The notes under the pieces are model-generated. The model was not told the DNA's origin and did not search any database. It was given only the letters and a program-made list of their open reading frames with translations. Positions 1-11,909 of a DNA stretch of 64,000 bases are shown here, piece after piece. The stretch comes from Pseudopithomyces maydicus. Taxonomy: Eukaryota > Ascomycota > Dothideomycetes > Pleosporales > Didymosphaeriaceae. The DNA lies in assembly GCA_026873275.1 (NCBI GenBank), contig JANTUC010000002.1:744001-808000 (forward strand), read 5' to 3'. Made by a program: the position numbers and the translations under genes. The first letter of the stretch is position 1; each line of letters opens with the position of its first letter.

Positions 1-3000
1 TAGTCGAATCTGCCTTGCTTGATCTGTTCCCGGATGATATCCACATCCAAGGGGAAATAGATCTTTTGCAGCGACTTGACAACGAACCTTGGCAAAAGGC
101 ATGCGACGACTGCCAGAAGTAGGATCGCCCAAAACATGATGGCGCTGTATACTTCGGCGCCGCCCTTGTAAAATTGAGCACTGCCAGTGAAGCTTGTGTA
201 CACCCCGGTCCAGAACCAAATCAACAAGGTGCTGATGACTACAACAACGCATATCAGCCAATCCCATCGGTAGGTGTTGAATAGCACGTAAAAATTCGCC
301 GAAAACACTGCGATGGTAGCAACGATGATACCCATGCGCTTCAATTCAGCGATGTCGAGACCATTTTCTGTGACGAAGGTGCCGGAATAGAAGACCATAT
401 AAACAAAGAAGAACGCGATGGCCGACTGATAGATACCATCAATCATGTACATCCTAGAAATCATCAGCGTCGCTCTATGGATCATGTCACGCACGATGAA
501 CATACCAAAACTTTAGCTGCGACCATTCTTTTCTCTCAATGCCTCTTACGTAGAGTTGCGGAACCGCTAGCGACACGCGATCATTGACATCTTGGTCTAA
601 TACACCCTGGAGAATGACAGGCAGAGACGTGAACAGCAAGTTGAACCACACGATATAGCTGTAATCGAAGATGTACTGGCTGTCGTAATTGGTAAATATT
701 TGGTACCAGAAAAGTGAAAATGTCCATATGACGTTCTATACAGAATTAGTATGACAAACATAGATGGGCGCGCTGTGATTACCTTGTAGAAGAAATTTGC
801 AATACACTCGGCTATTCTCCGATACGACCAACGACCGTGAACAAGAACCAGTCGGGTTAGGAAACGGAATTGACCAAATGCGTAATCAGATGACATGGCT
901 GCGGCACGACCTTCGAGACCAGCAATACCGACACCAATATGAGCTTCTTGAATCATAGCCACATCATTGGCACCGTCTCCAATAGCAAGAGTCAGGCAGT
1001 CCAGCCCTGTTTTAACCATGTTTACAACGGCAGCTTTCTGTGCAGGACTCACCCTGCAACAAAGCACGGCTCGGCACTGTTTGCAAAGCAACAGGAACTT
1101 TCTCTTCAAAGAATCATCCAACGCCAGTTTGAGACTGTCTCCGTCCACGACGATAGCATGGGTCGGTGGTGGTGGCACGTGGTCGGTTTGCGCAGCATCA
1201 AGCTCTTCCGGAGATCCTACCATTCCAAACATGGCGAGTTTCTCATCAAGCCAAGCCTCCGCAGTCGCTAGACTCTGGTCCGTAACCTTGAGAACCATCA
1301 AGTCCATGTCGTTGTTGAGCAGATTGCATGAAAAGCCGATATTGATGGCAGTCTCCACCTTGTCTCCAGTAAGAACCCAGAGCTTAATGCCAGCCTTTCC
1401 AAGGAGCGAGATAGATTCAGGTACATTGTCCTGCAGTTTGTCTTCGATGGCCGTGCCTCCAATGAGCCAAAGATCGGTTTCGATCCGACTTGAGACCTCT
1501 TCAAGCTTTTCCTCACGACCAACAACAGCGTTTGCAGCCAGATCATATTCTTTGTTCCATTCCTGGTATTCCTCTTCCGAGAGCTGCTTTTGCGCAATAC
1601 AGAGGGTCCGGAGACCTTCTCTTGCGAACATCTCTAGGTGTTCACCCGTGGTGGCGCGCAGCTCTCGTTGTTCGTCGGGGATCAATCGAGAATAGATCAT
1701 GCTGTCGGCTCCTTTGCAAAAAAGGATAATTTTACCGTCTGGCATGCGAATGATGGCACTCATACGCTTCCGGGTCGAGTTGAATTCAAGAGTGTTGAGT
1801 ACTGTGTACCGTTTCTCTTGGCCGATTGCGTTGACAATGAGTTTGTCGTCATCCCTGCCAACAAAGGTGAAACCCACGTCGCGAGCAGTTGCGACCAGTG
1901 CAGCTTCATCGGGAGATTGCGCCTTGAACTCGATTTTGGGTGGGTCGCCGGGCGTCTTTTCGCTGACCACGGTATGACACAAGGCAAGAGCAAGCATGAA
2001 CTGTTCATTTGCGCGTTTCTGCTCCTGTCCGGAATCTCCAGCCAGATCTTCGATAAAATCAGGTGCCACGAAGGTGAGGTCGTCGTCCCAGAGGTAAGGG
2101 TTGTTGTGCATTTTACGAGCGCGTTCAATCATGCGCACGCGGTCGCGCTGGATCTGTTCACGCGCACGAGCGCCTTCCGCTTCAGTGTCGATGCCTTGTC
2201 TTGCCTGCATACCGGCTTGTGCTTCTGTATAGGCTTCGCCGTATGGTACGCCGTTGATCGTACACTTCTTGAATTCCATGACATTTTGCGTTAAGGTACC
2301 AGTCTTGTCCGAAAAGATGTATTCGATTTGGCCAACGTCGTCAGATATATTCCAGGTCTTGGGCGTACAGGGATAGTCTATTTCCGCGTAATACATCTGG
2401 ACGTCGCTGTAGATGAACACGGCCTGAAGAGTCCTGATGATTTCCAAGGTGATGTACAGAGAGATGGGTACCAAATTTTGGAACAGGATCACGCCAGCCC
2501 AAAAAGAGATTACACCGTCGGTAGCGGGGTTATGGCCGTAGGATCCGAATTCGAAAAGAGCGTGCGAAGTGTCTGGCTTAGCCCAGAAGACGCCCAATAC
2601 AATACCAGAAACAAGACACATGCCAAATAGGATGACGAAATTGTAGATGACGTTCCAGTTGAGCTCTCTGCTGATCAAAGCACGCTTGCTCGGTGTGATA
2701 CCGGCGTTGAGCATAATCTTCGATTCTTCTCCAGTAAACATGACGACTCCGAGAACCCATTCTGTATTGCGAAGTTGACATCCACGGATGAGGAGGTTGT
2801 TGATCGAGATGGGCTCGGCCATTTCGTACGGTGCTGCATTCGGGTCCTTTGCATTGTGTTGCATCCAACGGATGACGGCGTTATACGCATAAAGATTAGA
2901 ATGAGGTGCCTCGCTTTCAATCCAGAACTCGGATCGTTCGCAATGACGAGCATGTTTGACGTCACGTGTACAATGAAGTGCGCTGCGGACTTTCAAGTTG

Positions 3001-4205
3001 GTCTCGCCGTCTAAATTCTTCGTCTCGACGTAGCAGGCTCCATCGTCACTGGAAGTGGAAAGAATGACTACATCTGCAGGGATTTCTTCGTTGTTATACA
3101 GTCGAATGAAATCCCCGACTTGCACGTTCTTCCAAGCATCTTTGACAAATCTGGCTTTATCTGGTATCGTCTTGTATGGATCAATCACACTGCCCCAAAA
3201 TTTACTAGGGTGAGTATGGCCTGGTCCTCGAATCTTATCATTTTCTTTGTTATCAGCGTAGGACCCTCCAGACTGCGGGGGCGGTGAGTGACTCGGAGAC
3301 TGGCCAGGCAAAGGTGAGGGGACAGGAGTCATCTGAATGTCTCCTTGATCATGTGGGCCAGTGTATGAGAGGACGGAAGCACGGCGTGTGTCAACAGACC
3401 GACGCGACTCTGTATCTTGCTGAGGGGCTCCCTTGCCTTTGGCAGACTTGCGATTCGCTACCCACCGATATGTTGTTACTACTGCCCTGGTGCAAGCCTT
3501 TTTGAATTTTCGCCATAGCGAAACCGTGTCTCCAGCAGTATTGACGTTGTTGTAATGAACTAAGCGGTGGACAGGCGCATTGTTCAATTCGGTGTCGAGA
3601 ACGGTTCTACTCCAGTCTTCGTATGCATCTTTGATCGCCGTGACGCACAGAATGACAATCAATGGTGCAGCGTTAAGAGCGGGATTGGAAGCACCAAAGA
3701 TGGGGAAAATCTACGAAGGCAGACGAGTTAGCGCACGGGGTGATGGGAAGCAGGGTGAAAAGCATACGCCTAGGATAATGATGAACAGAAAGTACATGTT
3801 GGCGATGTTGTGAAATTGCCACCATAGATTCTTGGGTATGAAGCTGAGCGGTGTGTATTTAGCCGTTCGTATCTTGTTTCGCGCGTAGTGGTGCACCGGG
3901 TGGCCGTCCTCGTCCTTTTCGTGAGCGGGAAGCGGAATGTTGAAGTAGACGGTACGGCCGGCTTCTTGGTCCTCGCTTTCGACGTCGGAGGCTGCCATGT
4001 CAACATTCTCGCCGTTCTCCGAAGGTGCCGCCTCTTTCCCGAGCGAGTCCCTTTTCTTCTCGCCGGTGGAGCCTACCCGTCGATGTAAACGCTCCTTCAG
4101 CGAGAGACGCTTGTTGGCGGCCTGGGTGCCTGTTGCGCGGTGGGTTGCCCATCGTATCCGCTTTGTAGGGTGGGACACCTCAGCAGCCTCCTCCTCGGGC
4201 GCCAT
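1..4205 (-). CDS. DNF1: P4-type phospholipid flippase, Dnf1/Dnf2-like (3' end cut by window edge)
   Basis: ATP-driven translocator that moves aminophospholipids from the outer to the inner leaflet of plasma or Golgi/endosomal membranes. Exons read 4205-3768, 3710-783, 735-506 and 453 to the left edge; introns of 57, 47 and 52 nt all have GT-AG ends. An N-terminal cytoplasmic tail is followed by the flippase start (FIPKNLWWQFHNIANMYF). The actuator loop has DGETNLK, M4 carries the P4-typical PISL, the phosphorylation site is DKTGTLTQN, and the hinge is GDGANDVAMIQEAHIGVGI. The last exons give several hydrophobic segments and run open to position 1, so only the cytosolic C-terminus is missing. 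Family assignment is firm; Dnf1/2 rather than Drs2 or Neo1 is inferred from length and the N-terminal motif. It is divergent from the CANIN-type gene. Confidence 0.93.
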
Positions 4206-5610
4206 GGTCGGGCTCGCGCTGGGCTGCTGGGGGGCGGAGCTGGATTGCTGCTGTCCGGCCTCAGCCGGGAGGGCCTCACGGCTCAGAGGGCGCCAACGCT
4301 TCCTGTCCCTCTGACTTGCGACGCGGTGGAGGATCGGGGAAGGTGCGAGGGGCGGAACGGGGTGGGTAATTCGCGGAGGTGCGGGTGGAAGACGAGCGGG
4401 CGAGCAGAAGAGCGAGCGGCGTGCTCTAGAGGATCATGAAGAGAGCGGAGGGTGGGAGGCGCGCGAAAAGGGCGAGAATGGGCCAAGGCGCGGTGAAGGG
4501 TGGCGGCGACAACGGGGGCGGAGGGTCGGAGAGGGTTTTCGTTCTGTCTGATGGTTTGAATGTTGCTGACCGAGCACGGGTGGAAGTAGCGGATGCAGCC
4601 GGGGGGCGCCGTTTACAGCAGCGCGTCGTCAGGAAGGACGAGATCGGGCGGAAATTAGCGTCGCGCTGTGTTAGGGGCCGCCTGCACTGCTCTCGGAAGC
4701 TTTCACGGAGCGAGTTCCGAGCAGCAACTTCACAGCGAGAAGGGTGCGAGAGTGTGAGGGGGTGCGAGAAAGGTGCACAGGCAAGGTGCAGGCGCCGTCG
4801 GGAATATATTCATTCTGCAGTGAGCCCCAAACGGGCTCGGAGGCGTCTCGGGGACGACGCCTCCAGGGCTCCCAGGGCGTCAGCAGCAACGGGCACAGCC
4901 CGGCGAAGCAGATGTCGCAGCGCGCTTCATTCACATTGCGAGTGCAGGCACACCCACACGGCCACGCCCACGCCCACGCCCACGCCCACGGCCATGCCCA
5001 CGCCGACGCTCGACGACTCCCAGCGTCATCTGCGCGTTCCGGCCGTCTGGGGGAAATGCACCCGTGGCTGACTGCCATCTGCGGCGCGACACCATGACAG
5101 ACGGCGCGGCAAAGCTGACGGCGAGAGTGACTGCACTGCGAGCAGCTGGTCGGACTTGTACAGCAGCGCGGAAAGTCCGGCCTCTGGCGCTGGGAAGGCG
5201 TACTGCCATCTGGCCCATCAGGCATGAACAGAGCCCGCTGCAGCAGGGATGCGCCATGGAGAGCGCCAGCAATTGATGCGAAACACTCAGTACAGACATC
5301 TGCTACAGCGCCTAGTGTGGCTTGGTGACGTGCCAAATGCTGCGACCCGGGCAGCCGCCGTTCCGCAACACGACGCCTCAGGGTCCTCGGAGCCAGAGGA
5401 GGAGAGATCTGTACCTGCCGAGTCTGTACATAGGATAGGGTAGAGTCGGTAGACTACATGATGACACGTAAGGTGGGGCCGGTACCAGTGAAGCGTCCTG
5501 GAGCCCTCGGGGGCCCCGGGGCCCTGGCGTATTCACGTGACCGACGCGTCGTTGGCCGGGGTCCTTTCGCGCCAAGCGGCATCGACGTGTGCGGAAGCAC
5601 CTCCACCGCC
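4206..5610. promoter_or_regulatory. Divergent intergenic region between flippase and CANIN-type gene
   Basis: About 1.4 kb of GC-rich DNA between two head-to-head genes, so it should hold both promoters. It contains a hexamer array (listed separately). Several long open frames occur on both strands, but they are Arg/Ala/Gly-rich, overlap one another and lack family motifs, so I read them as GC-driven artefacts. Confidence 0.6.
4963..5006. repeat. CACGCC hexamer array
   Basis: About seven tandem copies of a CACGCC-type hexamer, with one or two diverged units (one containing GGCCATG). It lies in the divergent promoter region upstream of the flippase gene. Read as codons it would give His-Ala or Arg-Gly dipeptides, but no supported gene covers it. 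Confidence 0.85.
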
Positions 5611-8035
5611 ATGCCGCCCAAGAAGCAGAAGCAGAGTGTCGCCCGAGTAAACAAAATATCACAATATTTCCAAAGCACGCCCTCGCGCCCGACTCAGAAT
5701 GCCGCTTTTGGTACGCACACACGCTTGCTGTTTCCCCCAATTACTGAGACCCAGTCAGCATCAAGCCCCGCCGCGCCTTCCACCATCCAGGAAACTCCCG
5801 TGACCAATGTTGCGACAACAGCAGACCACCCCGAGCCCTCGTCCCCCATCCTCTCATCCCCTCCTCCCTCTTCCTCCCCATTAGCCCCACCAGAAGACTC
5901 CCCAAAGTACGATGGGACCAATGACTTGCCCAAATCCAGCATACCTCACTCGTCTGGGCTTTCTAGCAAGCGCACCTTTGTACCAAACTCGGAATCTGAT
6001 GGTGAGGTTTCCAACCTAGACGATTCCAACTCGGCTTCTGAAAGCGAATTCTCCGATCTGGATGATATATGGCATACGAAAAGTACCGCTACCATGAAAG
6101 GGGACGATGGATCGGGGGCTACGTGTTGCCCAAGCCATCTGGGCGCCAAAGAGATGACACCGAGTTTCACCGATTGGTGCAAGAAGCCCATGAGAATGCT
6201 GAGATGGAGAAGCAGATTGCAAAGGCACAGGCCGACCTAGATAGAGCATTGAGTCGAAAAACACCCGAGCGTAATCTGGACCTCAGCGAAGAAATGGTCG
6301 CAGGCGCTTTGCAAGGCAGTCACGATCCCGAAAAGGCGAAGAAGCTCTATCTTGCCATGCAGAGGACCAATGCTTTGCATGTTGACGGTGCTTTTTACTT
6401 CTTTGATCAACCCGTCGATGCTCAAACGTCAACTAGCCTTTCTCTATCATCAAATCTTTTATCACATCCTCGGCTGATGTCCTTTTTAAAGGTTCGTATC
6501 TGTTACATACTTCACGTGCCATAAAACTAACAGATGTAAGACACCGCTTCCAGAGACGAGGCTTTCCTCTCTGGCTTCGCACAACACGTCTTTCGGGAGG
6601 ATCTACCGGAAGAACTTACCATGTGGATGGTTGACGAGCGTGTGTACTTCTTCCCGTTGATGCGACCTAAGTTAACGCTGGCATTTCAGTTTGCATTGGT
6701 AAGAGTGAAGCTTTGAGTGCAAAGTATATACAACTCTTAGATGTGAGGCCATGTCTCTTATTTTCTGTTACATCAACACTGACTGTTTCAGCTGCATCGT
6801 CGCCCTCTTGAACGAGTTCTGAGTACAAGAAAATTGCAAGAGATGTTCCTTGCCCTTGGAGCGAACAGGAACTACCTCGATGAAACATCAGAGATAGAGG
6901 TTGCTCCGTCATATGAGCAGAGCAAAGGCACGCCTATCAAAATATGATCCATTATATGTACACACTGCTCACTGTAATACAGAAACTACAAGCCTTTTAG
7001 CAACATCTCTATACAATGTTTGCAGGGTCTTACAACTTGCGGCTTCGGGGTATGTTCCCCCATGCAATCCTATAACAAAAACGCTGACATGATGTTCAGA
7101 TTTCGCCCCGATGTCAGAGCTCAAGCCCTCCGCATACTAGCATATGTTTGCTTAGACGAAAGAGTTCAAGGGGACAACACTATACTTTCCACGGTACAAG
7201 ATACGATAGAGTCGCTCGTGCGTACAACAACTGAAAATGCTCAACTAGCCATACTTGTAAGCTTTTTAACTTCTATCAACTTTTAATTGCTAATTTATGG
7301 GTAGCTTGGCGACTTCGTTTCCAGTCTTGTTGTGGGAATCAAACATCCGATCCTACAAAAAAATCTTGTCCGCGCCTTGCCTGGCCGATCGCCCCTTACA
7401 GCATCACTGCAACGCTATCTAGCCCTCTCATACCTCTTGGACCCTGAAAAAGCCATTCACCCTTTTGGTAGCACCGAGGCCCTGGACATGATTCATCGAC
7501 ATCTCCAAACCTCTACCAAATTCCGTATCGCCAAAGACACAGATTACGCCAACCTTGCAGCCCAATTCACCCTTCTCGATATTGCTATTGGACCCGGTCC
7601 ACTCTCAGTTCCTTACCAGCCTTTGATAAGCCCCCCGGCGTCTCAAACCCCGCGTATTTTCGCATCGAACGTTGATTTGACACCCCTCCAGGTGATGTGC
7701 AAGGTTTCAATCGAGAGGTGGATGCGCTCGCGAAACAAATAAAGCTCTTAGGGAACGGGATAAATGTGGCAGGTGCTATAACGGATCTTAACAGATTGGC
7801 TGCCAACGACTGTTGTGATAGACTGTGTACACGTTTGGAGCATGCAGTAAGAATTGGTGGGAGAAAGGTGAAGAACATATTCCAGGAAAACTACATGGAA
7901 AAACAGCAGAGCAGAGCTTACATGGGGAGATTCCTTAAAGGGGGACAGGGAAACTCGAATTTGGACAGTGGAGTAGCCAACGAGGGCGGGCTGGCTGCTG
8001 AGTATGACGATGAAGAAGTGACGGACAGCCTGTGA
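5611..8035 (+). CDS. CANIN-domain protein, Nse6/SLF2-like Smc5/6 cofactor (multi-exon)
   Basis: Proposed loader/cofactor of the Smc5/6 DNA-repair complex. The N-terminus is basic (MPPKKQKQ) and has NKISQYF, which resembles a degenerate PCNA-interacting box. A Ser/Pro-rich linker and an acidic patch (SEFSDLDDI) follow, then a helical region with FHRLVQEA and a charged coiled-coil-like stretch. A GFAQHVFREDLPEELTMWM segment and a C-terminal helix with VDALAKQIK recall fungal CANIN proteins. My model has exons 5611-6082, 6154-6495, 6541-6698, 6792-6907, 7026-7049, 7100-7256, 7305-7653 and 7704-8035, about 649 aa. The introns at 6083-6153 and 6908-7025 have poor splice signals. The first could instead be a one-base loss in the A-run at 6079-6082. 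Family assignment is from remembered sequence patterns only. Confidence 0.55.
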
Positions 8036-10920
8036 TCTTTGTCGTGGGAATTAGTGATGTGGAACATGATGCTTGGGTCTATATGCGGTGTATAAATGGG
8101 TGGTTAGGATCAGTGGCTTCGGTGACGGGTAGGAAAGCCTATGATATCCTGATGCGATCAAATGATGGTGGCTATATTATATCCCGACAACATTATGTCA
8201 ACTGATATAGAATCTATCGCTAATAGTGGCGATGTATACTAATGCATCAACGTGTCTCTGCTCTCCGTGTCTTCTTCTGTAATTCGATCGTCAGTTTAGT
8301 GTGGTGATAGTGGTGAACTTGATCTTATATATTTACGATCGACCTTCCCTCGAGAAGTCTAGGCAATCTTGAGATCTCGAAGACAAATGCTGGCTTATTG
8401 TTAGAAGAACTGGATCTCAGATGTTTTGAATTTGTTATTATATGAGAGTTTTATGATTGGATTGGACAACACCTCAGACGTTCGAGAACATTCTTCTCAC
8501 TCGCACATCGTGATATGTACAGAGAAGGGTAGTTTTTATTATTTTTTTGTTTTACAAAGCTATAGAATAGGCTACTTTGATAAGAAAGTACGCACACCGC
8601 ATAACAAATATGTATAACTTACCATTCCTGATGTACACCTGTGTGCTATTTATTTTATTTTCTGTAGTACAGTATATGAGATTGTCACACTATGACGTTT
8701 ATGTATGTTCTAATAAATGATTTTGTTTGGACTTAGGATTCAACCTTTTTCCTGACAGTAATCTCGATTTATCTATTCCGGTAAACTCTTTTTGGATTGA
8801 ACCATCATCTCGGCATTCGACATCCTCCTCACTGGATCAAGTAAAGCACACATGACTCAGAAGAACACGATTATAGTGGCGGGTAGATTTACATACTACA
8901 CCCAGTTAAGCTCAATTCGGAATCAGTCAATTTTCTAGTTACATTTTACCATCGCCTTTCCAAATTCCATGCCTTACTAAACGCATCGTAAAAGTGGGTT
9001 CTGAACGCAGCTTTGGTAGATCTTTCTTTTCGTCCACTCACAGGCACGTGCTTTCCTACAGACCTCGGAATGGTAGGACGCCTCTGTTCGACCCCGGATG
9101 CTCTTCATTTTGTTCCGACGTTGCCAGCTCAACGCAGAGGACTGGATATCAGAACGCGCGATGGAACTGTCAGGATCGAATCAAGCCTGCTCACATCCAA
9201 GTTTATCCACTGGTTTATCTAAGCATACGTGGCAAACCATCAAAATTTCCTAAGATGTGTGACACAGAGGCAAGACTGAAAATCGAGCGTGAAGTCTCAG
9301 GAACATGGCATCTTGTTCCAGAGCTTCTTAATGTTCCTTCGAGTTCCACGGTCAAAGATGCTTACCGTGCACCCGTTTTCTGTCTGATTTCTTCTGCACC
9401 TTTCGGATTAGAAACCGGGTATTGATGGAATAGACCTGCTTCTCCTAGTTTAGACTGCGCAATGGTTCTCCACAGCTTTGCTTGATTTATTTATCCCCTA
9501 TAATTGTGAGAAAGCAGGTCTGTACGTCGACCTTGTCTCGGGCATTCCTTCTTTTTACCCTGCCGCGACATGTTCCAACATAGCGCGCAACTGCAGTGAA
9601 GCGATGCCACCCAAACATTTGCTCGAGGCTCCAGTCGGCGAACACCGTGCAAAATCTACAACTGCCCCACAATTTCACGACGCATCGCACCTCGTCGAAT
9701 CCTACCCGGCCAGAGTCAAAGTAGTGGAATTGAAAACGTGTCCAAGCTCAAACGGCCTAGTCCAATAGCTGAGTTCAACGGGATGGGCCGGCCCACCTAA
9801 CACGCACCCACCCCTGGTTCAAACACCTCCCAAGCAAACGATATTTCCCGACACGGCGCGCAGCAGCGTTGAGGGGTTTGATGTCGGTGTTAGGGGGATC
9901 GTCGCACCAGACCTTCACCCCGTTGCACACTACATACTATACTTAGTCGAAAATTATTGCGCCAAGGCGTGGGTGTAAAGCCACCTGGGCAAATAATCAT
10001 CTCTCATAAATTAATTCGCTAGCCGCGTACCATGCATGAAAGGTGAGATTTTGGTTTAATGAGAGATAAAGTCGGATGTGACAAGGCGGAGGGAGGGTGA
10101 TAATTTCGTGCCAGCAGCAGTAGCGGCCTAGCCCTGTCTCGTCTCCTGCCAAACAAAACAAAAATAGGCCTGTCAGCTGACATGGTCCGGCAGCACTGTT
10201 CCATCGCTTGCGATTGCTCGCGGCCTCGTGCTTGATTGTCCGTCCATTCATCGCGCTTGTACCGAGCGTCGTCGGGAATTGAGCGCGCGGGCTTTGGGTT
10301 TTCCTGCACATGCGTGCGTGCGCGGGGTTGCAGTTGGTGCATGCAAGCGGAGTGGGAACTCTGCTGGCCTAGATGATCACGCTGTTTATTAATGTGGGGT
10401 GATAAAGGAGATGCAGAACAGATGCAGCACATGAATCGTACGGCGGCTGGTTTGCCGGCATCGGGTTAGGACGATTGGGGGCCGAAGACCGAGGTCTCGT
10501 CAACGGCTGCCCTCAAGCTGGGGAATCGAAGTCAACGCAGGGCCGGATCCCGTACCCCGAGATAGGTACAAGCACCTGGCGCTATTCGGCCTAATGTCGC
10601 AGCAATTTACAAGGCCTTGGAGAATGACTAGTCTATCCATTAAGCTTCCATGGTGTAGTACCGTTGGTTAAATCTATGATAGAACGCTAATGCAGAAAAC
10701 TTGATCTATGAACAATAGAAGAATATACGGTGTGTCAGCACAGCTGAACAGTTGCTATTACCACCACTGTGCAATAGATTAGGAAAAGTAATGGGAAAGC
10801 AAGAGAATGTATCATGGTCAAGAGATATGGACTGTCCCACCGTCTCTTGCAAAACCCTGTTTTACCACTTTCCACCTCTCATTGCATTCTACCCCGCGCC
10901 CCTGGTCTTTCGACAAACCC
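8036..10920. other. Gene-free convergent intergenic region
   Basis: About 2.9 kb between the 3' ends of the CANIN-type gene and the PLS1 gene. The part at roughly 8,150-8,760 is AT-rich with T-runs, as expected for 3' flanks. Open frames near 9.0-9.8 kb and 10.0-10.4 kb have no motifs, no splice-supported extension and Ser/Arg/Cys-rich composition. I see no gene. Confidence 0.6.
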
Positions 10921-11909
10921 TTACAAACCTCCAAGGCCGTTCTTCTCGTCGATGTGCCTGTACCTCTCTTGCTCTTGCCTGTATTGGAGGACCATTGCAA
11001 CGCACAAGACGAGGAGCGCATCTATACCGACAATGCCGAATGCGGCGGTGAAGATCAAATCGAGATACTTGTTCGCGAAACCAGAGAAAGGTCCAATGCA
11101 GCCACCCTTTTGCGCAGCAACGAGTGAGTTAGTACAGGTACCATCCTGGACGAACGGAGGTGCGGTCGAGTTAAAGTATCCGCAGCAGTTGAACTAGGTT
11201 CATGTCAGCGCCGTCTTTGGCATAGTACCCGCCCTGGATCCTGAGGGATGTGGTAGAGGGTATAATAAATAGCACATTGAACATTCAAGTGAAGTGCAAG
11301 CATCCCGGATACGACGGAGAGCATACCTTTTGTTGCAATAGACTTTGGATGAGGGGCGACTCGCGTTGCCAGATCTCACTGAGCTCGGCACGGGTTTCCA
11401 ACGTATCTACCCAGACTGCGATACCGAGGCCGAGTGTGAAGGTGGCGCAGACCACGACCAACCAACCTTGGGCGCGGAGCCAACCTCGGTTCATGGGCAG
11501 GAATAAGGCAGGGAGAGATAGCAAGAAGGTGACAAAGATGAAGATTGCGTTGACCACGCCAGCTGTGACCATGTTAGCACATGCTTGCCTGGATCCAAGT
11601 GTGGCCCGCCTGTGCTGCGAGAGACAAGATCTAGTGGTTCCCAGTCGAGCTGATGAACGTATTCCGATGGGCCATGAGAGGCGGTCTCTATTTGTCCCAC
11701 CCAGCACAGGCGCCGCCACAGTTGCGCCCTGTATTGATCGTACCTGTCAATGGGCACTGGCCGAGCAGTAGATTCTCGGCAACGTTGTCTATCCTGGGCG
11801 ATTCCCGCATGCGTTGCTCAGACATCAAGGAAAAGCCCAGCAGCAGGCCTCCGCATCCAGCGAAGATGAAGTCGAAGCCGACGAAGATCATCATGAGTTT
11901 GGTCGGCAT
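10921..11909 (-). CDS. PLS1: PLS1-type tetraspanin
   Basis: Small four-pass membrane protein. In plant-infecting fungi PLS1 is needed for penetration-peg formation from appressoria; in saprotrophs it acts in ascospore germination. Exons 11909-11744, 11562-11327 and 11193-10921 join to 224 aa, the usual PLS1 length. Introns (181 and 133 nt) are longer than most in this window. TM1 is in MIFVGFDFIFAGCGGLLLGF, TM2 and TM3 are in exon 2, and the large loop in exon 3 begins with FNCCGYFNST, which holds the tetraspanin CCG motif plus further cysteines. TM4 ends in a charged tail (QYRQEQERYRHIDEK). Start chosen at MPTKLMM; an in-frame upstream Met at 11936 would add nine residues. The family is certain and the PLS1 subfamily is well supported by length and C-terminus. 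Confidence 0.88.

Noticed and set aside
4436..5336. Overlapping open frames on both strands upstream of the flippase gene
   Set aside because: They read through the CACGCC hexamer array and have no motif; typical of GC-rich promoter DNA.
8994..9768. Two plus-strand open frames of 96-143 codons
   Set aside because: Composition is Ser/Arg/Pro-rich without motifs, and no plausible splicing links them.
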